64,000 bases of DNA from Dillenia suffruticosa (GCA_033439265.1 JAVTVX010000031.1:19202001-19266000), one strand, 5' to 3'. Positions 12,801 through 29,035 are shown, counted from the first letter of the stretch. A program made the numbers and translations. The notes: generated by a model from the sequence alone, not told the origin.

Positions 12801-14047
12801 ATTTTCTTGGTTTGCCTCTGAATTCCCGGGGTCGATGGCCAAAATCGAGTTCAAGATCATGTGAATATGAGGTCAACCAATTGAAACAGCGAGAAATAGG
12901 TTCTTCAAAAGCCTCACAGATGGATACTTCTGTTCTTCCAACTAGTCCCAGAAATGCATTTTCTGCAGGAGAAAGGCATTTTGCGGAGAGATCACCTCCA
13001 ACTGTATGGAAGTTGAGTTCTTATCAACCACAAAGCATAGGACGCTCAGGACTACAGCATGATCCACAAACAGGAAGAGAGCATCGGTCCATTTCTGACT
13101 TTAAGTCCATGAACATACTGAAAAAAAGTAAGCAGATTCAAGAGACAGAAAACAATGAGAAGAATGTATTTGGTAACTGTTCAGAACCGATTTCACCAAT
13201 CGCTACAATGAGACTTATGGGTAAGGATCTTATTGTTGGCAGAGAACACAATCCTGTTGCTGGTAGGTCTGGCAAGGCAGAGGGAATTATAGCTCCCCCA
13301 TTTCAAGCTTCGCAAAATCCAAACTATTCAAGCCTTAGTAGGATGAAAGTGGCGGATTCAACAACTCATGCTAATTCATGCCAAAGAAATAGTTCTGATC
13401 TGGTCAAAGAAAATTCGTTCAACAAACAGCATTATTTTGGCCAAGCACCGCCTCAACCACATCAATCGGTTGGAATTGGAATTGGAATTCCACAAATTCG
13501 TCCACGTCCTTGCCTACCTGTTTCCACCTCTACGCATGTTAATGCTTTTCAGCCAGTGCTTCGGTTTTCTGCAGAAATTAGGAATAGCCAGAGTAAATAT
13601 TCCGCAACAAACACAACTTTCAAGTTTCCCTTCTTACAGCAGAATCAGCCCAATCATGTTCAATCGCAACTATTCCCAAGATTTATTCTGATCCCTTCTC
13701 TTCCAAGAATTTCTCCGAACATTTCAACACCTCAATTCTACCGTCCAATTGTTCCAGCACCTCCCGGATTCAAAGTTTCCCCTGCAGCCACTCCAAAATA
13801 TGGGAAGAAACCCATAATATTTCAGCTTGGGAATAATTATAACCATGCTTCGACAGCCAGAAAGAGGACTGCAGAGAAAGTAGTGCAGCATACACCAACA
13901 AAACGATCAAAGAAGTGCAAGCTAAACATGCAAGATTCAAGTTCCGAGTTCTTGACGCTCAACCAAGAGAATGAAGGATCTTCTGCCAAAAAGCCTTTCA
14001 TATTCTCAGGTCCTATTAAACTTGCGGCAGCAGAAAGCACACTCTGA
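9816..14047 (+). CDS. Plant-specific nuclear-type protein of unknown function, HAPLESS 8-like
   Basis: Three exons (9816-9847, 9963-10383, 11810-14047) give 896 residues. The first junction rebuilds one Arg codon; the second is phase 0. Exon 1 encodes MAVALEKFSIR and exon 2 continues REFTSRMRSIDVEKCWPF. A short N-terminal exon ending in this RMRS-DV-KCWPF motif is a hallmark I recall from an uncharacterised plant family annotated after Arabidopsis HAP8 (tentative). Residues 97-107 carry KVKKRSIVDIF, another recalled family motif. The remainder is long, low in predicted structure, Ser/Asn-rich, with acidic patches at about 245-285. A basic cluster near residues 834-855 (ARKRTAEK...TKRSKKCK) looks like a bipartite nuclear localisation signal. 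No enzymatic motif is visible. Intron 2 is 1.4 kb. HAP8 was named for a gametophyte transmission defect; whether this gene shares that role is unknown. Confidence 0.8.
9858..9882. repeat. (CT)n just inside intron 1 of the HAP8-like gene
   Basis: A CT microsatellite begins about ten bases after the intron 1 donor (9848). The intron is only 115 bp, so array length changes would alter a sizeable share of it. Confidence 0.75.
10684..10698. repeat. Poly-G run in intron 2 of the HAP8-like gene
   Basis: A G homopolymer followed by AGAGGGG in the 1.4-kb intron. It is error-prone for sequencing and otherwise unremarkable. Confidence 0.7.
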
Positions 14048-17354
<3,307 letters not shown>

Positions 17355-17359
17355 CCTAC

Positions 17360-18696
17360 TGATAACATACAATTTATTGAATTTATTATTGTTATTATAG
17401 TTTGAATTTGAATTGTTTAATGTACTAATAGTTGGTTTTATTGAATTTTATTTTTAGGAAATTGAAATTGAGGAATTGGAGCAAATTGGGCTTAACAAGG
17501 AAATTTTGGAGCTAATTGGGAGTAAAGTTTATAATGGGAAGATTCCTAATTGATTTGAAAGATTAAAAGGAAGGAAAATGCTACTAAATCTCTCATGTTA
17601 CTAATTCTCTCAAAAAGGTTAGAAGGAAAGAGCACATTCATATATTTTCTTTCCAAAAAGGGGCCGGCTGCCTTGCCTATTTAAATGAAGGGCTGCACTC
17701 AATGAAAAACATAATACTCTCTACACAATACTCCAAGGAGGTGGCTTCATCTTAAGGAGAAAAGAGAGGAACCTCATGACTGTTCATTCAATCTCTCATT
17801 AGGTTTTATTTTGTATTTTTTTCTCTCTTTTTAGGAACATTATTTTTTATTTTCTTGTGTTGATACTTACCACCATGAGTTGCTAGTTTCTTTATTCTGA
17901 TTCAAGGGGAATTTTAATCGATTGTTCTTCATTGTGAGGTTATGTTCTTAATTTAATTTCTTGTCTTTTATTCAAGTATTCGTCGATTCTTGATTTATTT
18001 TTATGAAAGATTGGTATTTGTTAATCTGACAATTTAATTCAATATCAATTTTTCTACTGCATCCAGGATTTCAGTGATCCGTAATTGTCATGAATGAATG
18101 GTACGAGTAGCAAATAAGTTATATATGTTTATGGGTCGTTTGCCGATATTCATTTTAACCTAAGGAATCGATGAAACAAAATCGAATAATTGTACGGCTA
18201 TCCTGGTTATTTGTATTTTGGTTTAACTGTTTTCATAGAACTTAATGCTGTCATTATTTGATATGGAACGCTATCGTACCCAGTCGATTAATGATAAGTT
18301 TTGATTGGATGCTGGGTTTGGTTAATTATTTTAGGAAAACACAAGATTTATTATGGCTATCCTAATAGATCTAAGGTTAAATGCTTGAATTGCAAGAATA
18401 ATATTTTCAACCAATGATCAATAAGACAATCGAATATATGAACTCTTGGATCGAAGTTTGGTGAATTGAATTTCTTCTTTAAATTTTAGTATTTTTGCAT
18501 ATTTGATTTGTTTTTTAATTTTACATATTTAATTTTGATTTAGGAATTTCTTTTATAAACCCCCCATTTTATTTTGACATTACTAAGAAGTTAAGTTAAC
18601 ATAGTTCTCTTGGAATTCGACCTGGTAACCACTATTACTACAGTTTGTTGCATTTGGGGAATCAGTATTAATTTGAGGGTTTCGACAACCCGACCA
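17360..18696. mobile_element. Probable solo LTR of a retrotransposon
   Basis: The segment begins TGATAACATACAA and ends ...CCCGACCA, so it has TG...CA termini. It is flanked by CCTAC (17355-17359) and CCTAT (18697-18701), a 4/5 match to a 5-bp target-site duplication. An LTR-like core promoter with TATTTAAAT is at about 17679. The 3' part (about 18610-18690: TTGGAATTCGACCTGGTAA, then ACTATTACTACA and a stretch ending in TTTCGACAACCCG) resembles the ends of plant Ty3/gypsy LTRs. No primer-binding site, gag/pol or partner LTR follows, hence a solo LTR. The boundaries are inferred. Confidence 0.5.
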
Positions 18697-18842
18697 CCTA
18701 TTCCTCCAATCAAGATTCCATATCCATTGATCACCAATAATCTCCATTTTAACCTAAATTCAATTTTTGCCCACAAACACTATCCTCTAATGAATTGATT
18801 ACCGATATTCAAAAATCCGATTAATTCTATTCGCAGTGCACA

Positions 18843-18845
18843 ATT
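18843..18845. repeat. Target-site duplication ATT, left
   Basis: The three bases directly before the CACTA terminus are ATT. The same ATT follows the other end at 19852-19854. Confidence 0.8.
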
Positions 18846-19851
18846 CACTACTAGAAAAAAGACTTTCAACGATGAAAAAATCCATCGCTGAAAGTTAATT
18901 TTCCGTCGCTGAAAGGTATCAGCGATAGATTTTTTCCGTTACTAAATCCGTCACTGAAAGTCACTTCACTAAATATTAGCGACGGATATATTTCTGTCGC
19001 TAATATCTGTGATGTATTAAAGATAAAAAAAATCTGTCGCTGATTAAAAAAAGAAAAAAATGAAAAAAAAAATAGTGATGGATTAGGATCCGTCGTTGAT
19101 TTTTGATATCTAAAAAAAATATGAATAATGTATAGGAAAGCCCGCTGACCCTCTTTTAATTCATGAGAATTGCGGTGACATTCGAACCCGTGCCCAATAA
19201 TATTAATAAAAGAAACACCCCCGTTGGACCAAGTTAATATTCGAACCATAATCATTTTTTTTTTACTTATTACCTTTATCTCATATTTTTTAATAATAAT
19301 AAAATAATATAAAATTATAATTTATTATAAAATAATAAAATAATTTTATTTTAGCTTAAAATAAAATAAAAAAAATTTTAAAATATAAAATAATATTATT
19401 CTTCTACAAAATAAAATAAAAAAATAAAATTAATTATTAAATAAAATTAAAAATTTTAAAAATTTAAAAAATTAAAAATTAAAAAAAATCCATCGGTAAT
19501 CCGTCGCTAAAAATCCATCATTAATCCGTTGCTGATAGCTATATATTTTTTTTAAAATTTTTTTTCCTTCACTAATATACCGACGAATTAGCAATAAAAT
19601 TTTTTCGTCGTTAAAAATTCTGTCGATAATCCGTTGCTAATAGATTTATAAAATTTTTTTCTTTTCTTTTTTTTTTTTACGGTTGACCACTACAGAGACG
19701 AATTAGCAACGAAAATATTTTCATCGCTAATCCATCGCAAATTGTTAAGTATTCTATCTGACGGTATTCCGTCGTAAATCCGTCGCTATTAGTGACGAAA
19801 GTTTTTCCGTCGATAATTTTTCATTACTGAAAATCTATTTTTCTGGTAGTG
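18846..19851. mobile_element. Non-autonomous CACTA (En/Spm-type) DNA transposon
   Basis: The left end is CACTACTAGAAAAAA and the right end is TTTTTCTGGTAGTG, whose reverse complement is CACTACCAGAAAAA, so the termini are inverted CACTA repeats. A 3-bp ATT duplication flanks the 1006-bp element, as expected for CACTA transposition. The sub-terminal regions carry many direct and inverted copies of a TCCGTCGCT/AGCGACGGA-type motif, typical of transposase-binding sub-terminal repeats. There is no transposase frame, so it would need an autonomous partner. The near-perfect ends suggest a recent insertion. Confidence 0.9.
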
Positions 19852-19854
19852 ATT
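19852..19854. repeat. Target-site duplication ATT, right
   Basis: This copy pairs with 18843-18845 and fixes the CACTA element borders. Confidence 0.8.
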
Positions 19855-20679
19855 TATGGTCTGACTCTCTTGACATCTATTTTTTTATTCTTAAAATTTA
19901 AATTTAAAATTTTGATTAAAAAAATTTAGTATTTTAACAATAAATTCACATATTGTTAGTCCTAAATCAGAATTCTATCACCATTTTTAGTAACCCTAAT
20001 CTCTGCTTTTATAAATAGTTTGATTCAATTATGATTTTAATTTGATTTAAAAAAAAATTGTTGAGTATGCAGCGCACCCATTTAGTTACTAATTTACATG
20101 TCTTAGAAAAAATAACCTACCACCTTATTTGTGACCTCGAGAGAAAACAGTGATCATAACCATAAGCTTGACTCGAAGGCAACATGTACGTGAAGAGGGC
20201 AAATGGGTTTGGCTGGTTTTACCATTTGAGAAAAAGGCTGAGGACTTTTCGGTCATTTTGTTCCCCCAACGTGTCCCATAAAAAGTTCAATATGGAAACT
20301 AGAAGCCCCTAGAAAGCGATTTTCTTTTGTCGTATTACGGTATTTTCAATCCCACAGAAACAGGAAAAAAGTTTGATGCGCACGCGTCTCATGTGAGAAT
20401 GTTAAGATGCCATTCTACATCACCCATGCATGATCATCATCATGTCCTCATGATCCATGACAACATAGCATTGTATCATTCATCGTACCAAAAATCCTTA
20501 AATAATCTCTCTCTCTCAATTTTAATTAATTTTAAATTTGTGGGTCACCCATGAGTTCTTCTCCCCACCGTCATTCTTGGAAATTTTTTCCTTAATAAAT
20601 ATGACACAATATATAAATATATAAATATAAATAAATAAATAAATAATGCGCGTGTGTGTGTGTTTTGTACCAAACTTCT

Positions 20680-20843
20680 ATCGTTGTGGTTGGACGTTAC
20701 ACTCTCTTAACCACATAAATCTTAAGTTCGAACTATAAAAATAGAAAAAAAAAATTTAATAAAATTAATTTCTTGATGGATCCCGTAATATTCATACCGA
20801 ATTAGTTGGACGAAATTCGGATACAGATCGATGGAAAAAGAAA
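20680..20843 (+). repeat. SINE-like repeat copy
   Basis: Carries the B-box-like AAGTTCGAACTATA, then the core GAATTAGTTGGACGAAATTC, GGATACAGATCGATG and an A-rich tail. Plus orientation. Confidence 0.6.
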
Positions 20844-21096
20844 AAAAATTATGTTGTGAGTAGTAGGCCCACTGGCCTAAAGACAAAATATTAAGGGCTT
20901 TGTCATTAAATACTGAACCAGCTGGATTTCGACGGACATTTCTTCACCATGGCCTAGCCCAAAGACAAAAATTTTGAGGGCTGTGATCGGCTTCCCTTTC
21001 GTTGGGCCTTAGCAGGCATTTGAAGCTGCTAGACCATGGGCTCGGGACTTTGAGGTAGGCTGTTGATCGATAATCAACCTATCAAATTTCTTTGTG

Positions 21097-21246
21097 TTGA
21101 GTAATTTGATATTCTATCTTTTTAATTTGAAATCTCGAGTTTAAATTTTGAGAATGATGAAAAAATATTTGGAAGAGACAATCTCTAAAATAGACCTTAT
21201 AGTATTCGAACTAAATTAGTCAGACAAAACCCAAATACCGATTGTA
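21097..21246 (+). repeat. SINE-like repeat copy
   Basis: Contains TCTCGAGTTTAAATTTTGAG, a TATTCGAACTAAATTAGTCA core and CCAAATACCGATTG at the 3' side. Plus orientation, about 250 bp after the preceding copy. Confidence 0.55.
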
Positions 21247-22380
21247 GTTGAGTATATTGGTTATAGTTTTGTACTTAGAAAATAAATTTCTTATAAAAGA
21301 GATTTAAATTATGATTGTAGTTGCCCTATTTTTGGGAGAACCCAAGGGATTTGCAAGATCTGGTTGGTGACTTTGTTAGTTAGGCGGGAATTTGTGCTTA
21401 TGCACAAGAAGAAAATTGGAAAATGAATGACCAATTGACATTGGAATTGAAGATGTCCACAAGAATACAGAGACTTCTTTGAGCCACAATACAATAGAAA
21501 AATTGGAACCACAACTCTCAGAAGTGAGGTTTTTCTTGGGATTGAAAATTAGAGATACCAATTTTTCTATTCATTAATCCTCTCAATTTTAGGTCCTTAT
21601 AGGAACATTTGAATAATAAAAAACTCTTAAACCTTGGTTGACATATATATTTCTATAATTTTTTCGACCTTTACATAGCAAAAAAAAAGAAAAACCTCTC
21701 AATTTTGGTAGAAACCACATTTAGTTTGATTATGTAATAGAAAATTAGAGACAAACTTTGGTTTTGATTTCTTTCTTTTTAGCCTAAATAAACACCGAGA
21801 AAACATAAACCTGATTAAGTAGTGTTTTAAATTTCAATTCAAGCTCTCCAAATGTGGGGTTCTTTTGTGGCAATCCTACTAAATTTGTACTAAGACAAGG
21901 ATGACCAATACACGACAAGGTCTAATGGGGGCAATTTCTCTGCAACATCATTTGAACAATGATCTTTTCTAGTTCTCATACTTTAAATTATGCTGTAAAC
22001 TCAACCTTGCATGGTAGGAAAAGCCTCTAATGTATATTTGATCATTAAATTTTTGGAGTACCCATTATTTAAAAAGAAAAAAGAGAAGATTTTGTGCAAC
22101 GTTTCGCTCCATTTTGAGTAAGTCTGTTTTTCATTTTTTGAAACACAGTGCCCTATTAAGATCTGAGATCTTTTTTAACTGGTACTAGTAAATTTTTTTG
22201 CTTTTCTCAATTTTGAAAAATTTGAAAACTTTAGTATGAGAATTTAATCCATTTTGTCATTTATTCGTCTGGTTTGTATAGCATTTCTCTGATGTTAATT
22301 TTTTAATTGATATCTAATTAGTAATGTTAACCCACTTGACCTTAATATCTGATGCTAATAATAATTATCTATACAATGGA

Positions 22381-22545
22381 TAGTCGAATTAGTAGATAAA
22401 GACGTCAGATGATTTAATCAAATGTTAAATTCGAAATTTAAGAATAGAAAAAAATTATATTATAAGAATTGTTCTCTTAAATGGACCCGACAAGTGGTTG
22501 AATCGAATTAGTTTGAATATGACTCTGAATATACATCGGTAAAAC
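22381..22545 (+). repeat. SINE-like repeat copy
   Basis: Shows the TTCTCTTAAATGGACCCGA spacer motif, then GAATCGAATTAGTTTGAATA and ATACATCGGTAAAA. An A-run follows. Confidence 0.55.
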
Positions 22546-24342
22546 ACCAAAAAAAAAAAATTATCCATACGTATATAGAGGCAATCTAAGAAAAAATTAT
22601 ATATGGTGGGACACGTTTGGTGCTGTGATAATCCAAGAATGATTTAAACCATAATTGCTGTATAATCAACTATTATTGGGGGAGATTATTGGAGGCAAGC
22701 ATGATTAACACGTTGATACAACGGTCCAAATAATTCGGGGTGTGGATTAATTTGAAGACTTTTTACTGTGAAGCCAATATAGATTTTCATGCCATGCAAT
22801 TTTTTTATTATTGAAAAAAAATGAAGAAAAAAAAAAAAAAAACCAAGAAAGCAAGATTTGTGAATGGGCTTGACCTGAAAGCGTGAGAGGAACAGTTGGC
22901 ATGTAGTGCAAACCCTTTTTCTGCGACATTAAATGTTTGCGCCTACCTTGCCATTTTGGGAAAAAGGGTTTGTTGTAGTTTTAGGTCGTGGGCCAGAGTC
23001 GATGATTGAATCCCATAATCATTGATCTATCATTTTTTTTTCACTCTACTAAAAAATCTAATTAATCTGATTCAAATAACTATATATTTAAAAATTAAAT
23101 TTAAAATTTTAATTAAATATAATATTATATCATTAAATCTACGTATCGGTGATCTATCAATTTTCTAGAGGTTGATTTACCTCTTCCATTCGGGTTGCTA
23201 ATTCGATCTTGTTTGTGTTTGGTTAAGCCAAATTACTTTGTAAATTAGTGTATCAATTTAATTCTTCAACCATAAAAATTAGGGAAAGATAATCGAGTTA
23301 TTGGGAAAAATCTTAATTACGTAGATAAAAATGCAAGTAATAACCATTTTGGGGTTATTTTAAAAAATTTTTCCCTTAAGATCGAACTCATGTAAATAGT
23401 TTGAAAGTAACTCTTAACTAAAATAAAAAAATAGTTTGAAAGTAACCCTGGCATAATACTAAGATGGTGTTGAAATGATGAATTGAACTTTCTTTATCAG
23501 AAATAATTATGAAGTTATTATAAAATATGGAATAATTAAGCTTTTCATTGTTGGATTAACATAAGATAATTAAAATATTCCGATGACTATCTGGTTTTCA
23601 TTTGAATTAGAAGGCGGAGGGTTTGAGCCGATGAAAAAAAAAAAAGAGAACTTTGTGTGTTTCTTTCCCTAATTTTGTAGAACTCCTAGTTGATTAACCT
23701 ATATTATTGTTAATTATTCTTAACTATGAGAACTTTAAATGGGTCTCAAGATCCACGGATTAGGGTATTTTAAAATAATTCAAGAGGAGAATGATCTGAG
23801 AAATCCTACAGCTTATTATAAGTTGAACTATGTCAAAGAAGAGAAGAATTTGTGTAAATTTTTCAAATATTATTCTAAGTTATCACATTTAAAAAGATGC
23901 ATCTCATAGTGATGCCTAAAGAAGTAGTGTAGTAGTGTCGATCACTTCTCACTCTAATTCTTAGTAGAAAAAGGGAAAATTGTGAACTTTTGCATTGATA
24001 TTAGAACTCTCTTAGGATTGTAACTAAACAAATTGACAAGGGGGTATTCCACTTTTCTTTCCTAAATTTCCAATTAAGAGGGAAAATATGAGATTTAGCA
24101 GGCTTGCATGAGCAAAACATCCAATAGCCTAAAGTGAACAATAAATCAAGAAGCCACCCACCATATAGTCTCTGGTGATTAATCCTAATTACCTACATTG
24201 GCATAATTACGGGTTCCCATCAACAGTGAATTAAATATAATTTCAATGCAGGAGCCCTAATCTTTTAGAGGGATTCCGTGATACAAAAACTAAAATAAGA
24301 TATCTTACGATAATTGAAAATACACCAATTGATAGTAGTTCT

Positions 24343-24500
24343 AGTGGAATAGAGTGTTATATCTCTTAATTAACTCTTAGGTTTAAAATCTAGAAATGAA
24401 AAAAATTATATCGAGAGAGTTACCTTTAACGGGTTTTTTGTAAATGATCGAATCAGATTAGTTGAATTATGAATCTGGATATTAGTGATATAATAAAAAA
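24343..24500 (+). repeat. SINE-like repeat copy
   Basis: Contains the GAGAGAGTTACC spacer, the core CGAATCAGATTAGTTGAATT and GGATATTAGTGATATAATAA with an A-rich tail. Confidence 0.6.
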
Positions 24501-25539
24501 ATAACAGTTGAAAAAACAGATAAACTTATTAAAATTCATTCTTTCCGCTCTTATATTCAAAATTAAAAAAAATAATAATAAAGAACAGGGAAGATTTAAA
24601 TGTGAGAAGGGTTCGTGAAGTATTTATTGGATTAGGTCTTGTGCATTAAAAGACCTACATATTTCAGCATCATTGAAATGTCCATTACTGCGAATGCATA
24701 AAATTATGTTGCTTTAGTGGTCCCCTTTAGAGAGAGAATATTAGTTCTGAAATTGACGGGGGTGGGGTAGGGCTTTGCTTTTTCCAACCCTTCCATTTTC
24801 ATGTTATTAAAGCAACAAGCTTCACCACATTGTACGATTCTTGAAATTATACCTTTGGTGGTTTTTAAGAATATGTGTACTTTTGCAATTTGCTTACGAT
24901 ATTTGAGGCAGGAGGGAAAATAGATGGAATTGTTATTTCATTGAATTTTTAATCCCTTTTAAATATTTTTAGTAAAATATTTTTCTTCAAACATTTACCC
25001 TTAAGTGAAGTAAAGTATTACTTTAAAGGAGACAGTGAGTCCCTCTTGCTGAAGTGTCTTCTTTGAAATCTTGTGTTCGAACCGTAGGCACATTTATTTT
25101 CGTAGTTTTCGTCACTTTTTTGTGACCGAAAAATAAAAGATGAGTTAGTAAAACTTATAATTTTCTTCTTTTTTGGGGTTGACTCTCTCTTCTCGATTTT
25201 ACGGAAGAGAAAATTGGTGAAAATTATTACCAAAAAATCTTGTCAAATGTGAGAATTTCTTCTAATTGAACCGGAAAGCGAAATAATTTCCATTCCAATA
25301 ATAATTTTTATTTGAGTAAATTTTACTCTCGAAATTGTTACTCTTCTACATATGTCAAAAGGTCCTTTTGCCTTTTCCAAGCGCCCAAGCAACTCTGTTT
25401 CTGTAATGTGGAATCAGATACTTGTTAATGCAATAGAACCAACCAACAAAAACTTAACAAGAAGGGTTAGTGATGACAAATTAGAGCAACACTTTTGAAC
25501 GAAATTGACCTAAAGTTAATTCCACTATCAAGGGACAAT

Positions 25540-25730
25540 GCCAATTTTTTTCTCATAAACTACTGATATCTGGTAATCACTTTAAGGGTGACTAAATCTG
25601 ATTCAACTCAAACTGAACCATTAATAGATAAAACTCTCTTGATATCTAATTTTTTTATTCATAAAATTCAAATCCGAGACGGTTCCGATACCTAGGACCA
25701 ACTAGGCAATAGTTTATAGTATACATAATA
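25540..25730 (-). repeat. SINE-like repeat copy
   Basis: Reverse-oriented: T-rich start, CTGATATCTGGTAATCAC, CTAAATCTGATTCAACTC, and a head ending in CCAACTAGGC. It lies about 20 bp from a plus-oriented copy, so the two form a head-to-head pair. Confidence 0.6.
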
Positions 25731-25751
25731 TTACGGCTAACACCAAACTCC

Positions 25752-25910
25752 TTTGAATTTAGTGGTAGGGTATTCTACCCCATTAACTAGAGATTTTGAG
25801 TTCTAAACTTGGGAATGGTGAAAAAGGATTTAGGAAAGTCATGGGTCTAAGTACTCGAATCAGATTAGTCGGACAAAATTCAGATATCAGTGATGAAAAA
25901 AAAATAAATA
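25752..25910 (+). repeat. SINE-like repeat copy (one of the clearest)
   Basis: The head TTAGTGGTAGGGTATTCTAC is followed by GAGTTCTAAACTTGGGAATG, then TCGAATCAGATTAGTCGGAC, ATTCAGATATCAGTGATG and an A-run. This copy defines the family layout best together with the one at 40186. Confidence 0.65.
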
Positions 25911-27057
25911 ATATTATGGCTAAATCTATATAGCACCTTAAAATTTCACTAATTTTACACACCTACACTATATGTAGACAAAAATTTATCTCTAATTTTT
26001 ACAACGGAACGATTCTATAAATTTTTTCTAATGATTAGCAAAGATGATAAAATGGTGAACTTTCGAGGTTATGTATAGTTCTTTATCCGCAACAAAAATT
26101 TTATTAAGAAAACAACGGAGCTTAGTAGCACCCGCACATAATATCATTAAGGATATAATTCAAAAAAAAAAAAAAAAAACCCAAATTTAACATATACCAG
26201 AGCAAATATAAGATCAGTTTTTTGGCTTATCAAGGGATTCTTGGATCTAGAGTTATATAATGAGAGCTACGCTTCTCATATAATTACCGAATAAACGAAA
26301 ATTATCAAAACTCGAATGTATTGCTTAAAAGAAGTCACATCGCATGCACAACTATTACCCATGTGTCTATTTGTGCCAATGGTGATGTATGATAGCCTCC
26401 CCAACGTTATAGATTTCTACTTTATTAAGTCATTTCAAAACTATGTTTCTAAAAGTAAGTATATGTGTTTTCTTTCTAATTAATAATGTAGAGCTCAACA
26501 AAATGATGTGTGAAACCAAATGAATAGAATTAGATTTGAATGTAGTATTAAAACCAATAAATTTATTTATTTATTTATTATTATTATTTTTGTATAGTAA
26601 AAGTGCAAGAGATTCAAGTTTTGCTTTAATATATTGGCAAAAAGGTTTTGTATGACATATGGGCCTTTGTGTTTTTCTTGTGTCTCACTAGACAGAGATA
26701 TCTAGGGCTTCTTCATATTTTAGACTATTTAATGAAGCAAAGAGTGAATGAGGTAGTACTATGATGCCCATCAAACTGTGGTCCTCACATTAGATTTGAA
26801 GAAGATTTTCTTGTTATGTCAAAAGTGAGTTTTGACCTCTAGGGCACACCCAAATTCACCTTCTCCCCCACCCCCTTTTTCTTGTTCAATTTGTGCTCCT
26901 ATTTAGACCTCAATCCAAGCAGGGAAAAAGCATTGAGAGAGTTTGAGAAAGTCTATCCATTTTCATTACAAATAAAGAAAGAAAATTTGTAGATTCATTT
27001 GTTACTCAATGATGAAACACCCTTCCAAGGTCTAATTTTTGAGATTATGAAAGATCA

Positions 27058-27060
<3 letters not shown>

Positions 27061-27092
<32 letters not shown>
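27061..27092. repeat. (GA)n microsatellite
   Basis: A 32-bp GA array in spacer DNA, with a second short CT array 30 bp further on. Confidence 0.85.
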
Positions 27093-27095
<3 letters not shown>

Positions 27096-29035
27096 TTCTG
27101 GGTATGGAAATTTGTATTGACTCTCTCTCTCAATATCAGAAATGCCAAAGTGATGAAATACCCATAAATTGAATTGATATTTTCTATTAAGTAAACTCAA
27201 AGTTCCTAAAATTTGCCGGTAAACCATTTTCCGTGCAGTGTTTAACAACATAATGACTTGATGACTCATAAGAACTAATGGTAGTCTGGTACCGGGACAC
27301 AAAATGCAGAACCTATCGGAACTGGCTCAAGTTAGTCCTGGCCACTGGGGCTGGTTCGGACCAAAAACAGTTTTAAGTTTAGATTCAACTCTCCAAAAGC
27401 CAACCAGAAGTTGAATTGGTAAAAAAAACAAATGGAATTGTTTTAAGGGTTGGCCTTCACGGATCATGAACCTGAATTGGAACCTTGAAGGAACAGGCAA
27501 GAGGTTCCAACCCTTAAAGATTCCAATAAAAAAAAAAAGGCCAATACCTAGTTTTAGTGAAAATAATGGAAATGTTGTTGAAGCTAGCTGGTAAGCTACT
27601 AGTTTAGGAGGGAATTTATTAAAAAAAAAAAAGATTCAAATTTCTTTAAAGAGAAGGAATCAACCCTAAACTTGATTATCAACTTTGTTGTAAAATATTA
27701 TGTATGAAAATCAAATCAATTATTGATTTATTTTAATATATAACAAATTTTAATAATCGATTTGATTTTAATATATAATATTTTCTAATAATGATCATAA
27801 ACTGCTCTACACTAGAATTATTTTGAATTCTTAACTTAAATCGGAACTTAAATTGCAGGTTCACCAACACTTAAGTGGAATTTTATGAATATTTTACATT
27901 AAGGTTTGCCTTCCTTAAGGCCCTGATCCATTTGTTCCTTAGTCTTGAATCTATGAGTTATGTCTAACTAAAAATGAACCTAGTTTCATTATTCCCAATT
28001 TCTTCTTTAAGATTCGTTCGAGTTAAACCTTCTTGTCATAAATAGGTTAGACCTGTGATTTCTTGAAGATTTTAAGATGAATTCCGAAGCAAGATTGTAA
28101 GTCTAAACATTGCATATTTGATGGAAATTCTCTTTAGCTGTCCAAACAAATTGCCCAATTTATAGCCTTCTCTGTCTTCATAGACAAAGATTACAGAGCA
28201 AATTGCGATCTGAAGGTCAATTTGTGGTACTAATAAAATATATGGGGAGGGAAGTGTACATGCATTGTGATCATTTTGGATCAACTATCAACTCATTCAT
28301 TTTTTTTCCTTATTATTTTTAGCCTTTTCTATTCATTGTATTGTGGGTTAGACAACCTGATGTTCTGCACCCATCCCTTAGAACAAAAGGCATCAGGTTG
28401 AATACAACAAGAGAACAATCGGGTATAAGAGTTGAATTAGGGACGAAAATCACCGATCATTTATCTGAGTGGTGTCATTAGTTTTTGCACTCATCAGTGG
28501 TGGGGGTTCAAAATTTCAAATCTTTCCTTGGTAGTATAAAAGAAAAGGGAAAAAAAGAATTAGGGAATGAAGACTAACGATTTGCGTTGCAAGATTTATC
28601 CTTGACCCAAACAAGCTAAGGCCACAGAGGTCCAAGCGGCCAACAAATGGAAATTACCCTAAAACAAAGCCAAGTGAGGTGAATCAGATCCTAATTTCTT
28701 GGAGAAATGCAAATAGTTTTTACTAGTTGAACTAGCGTAAATAGGACTAAAGTATGTCTTCTTCAATATGATACTTTTAGTTTAAAGACATATTTTATTT
28801 TTGCTACATGTGCCTTGTCAAGGCAAAGGAGGGAATGGAACATGATTACACTTTGATATCCATACATACATATATATATATATAGTCCTACATGATAATA
28901 GAGATTTAATGACGACCAAACTGGGCTAAACTATTCGCACAACTATTGCATTCACGATACAAATGCATCCAACTGCGGCTGTCAAGCCTGTGGATCAAGA
29001 ATGTGCAACCATAGTATATAGAATTTATCGACGGA

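Noticed and set aside
18610-18798. 62-codon plus frame with Pro/Ile-rich sequence
   Set aside because: It straddles the end of the probable LTR and lacks a homologue.
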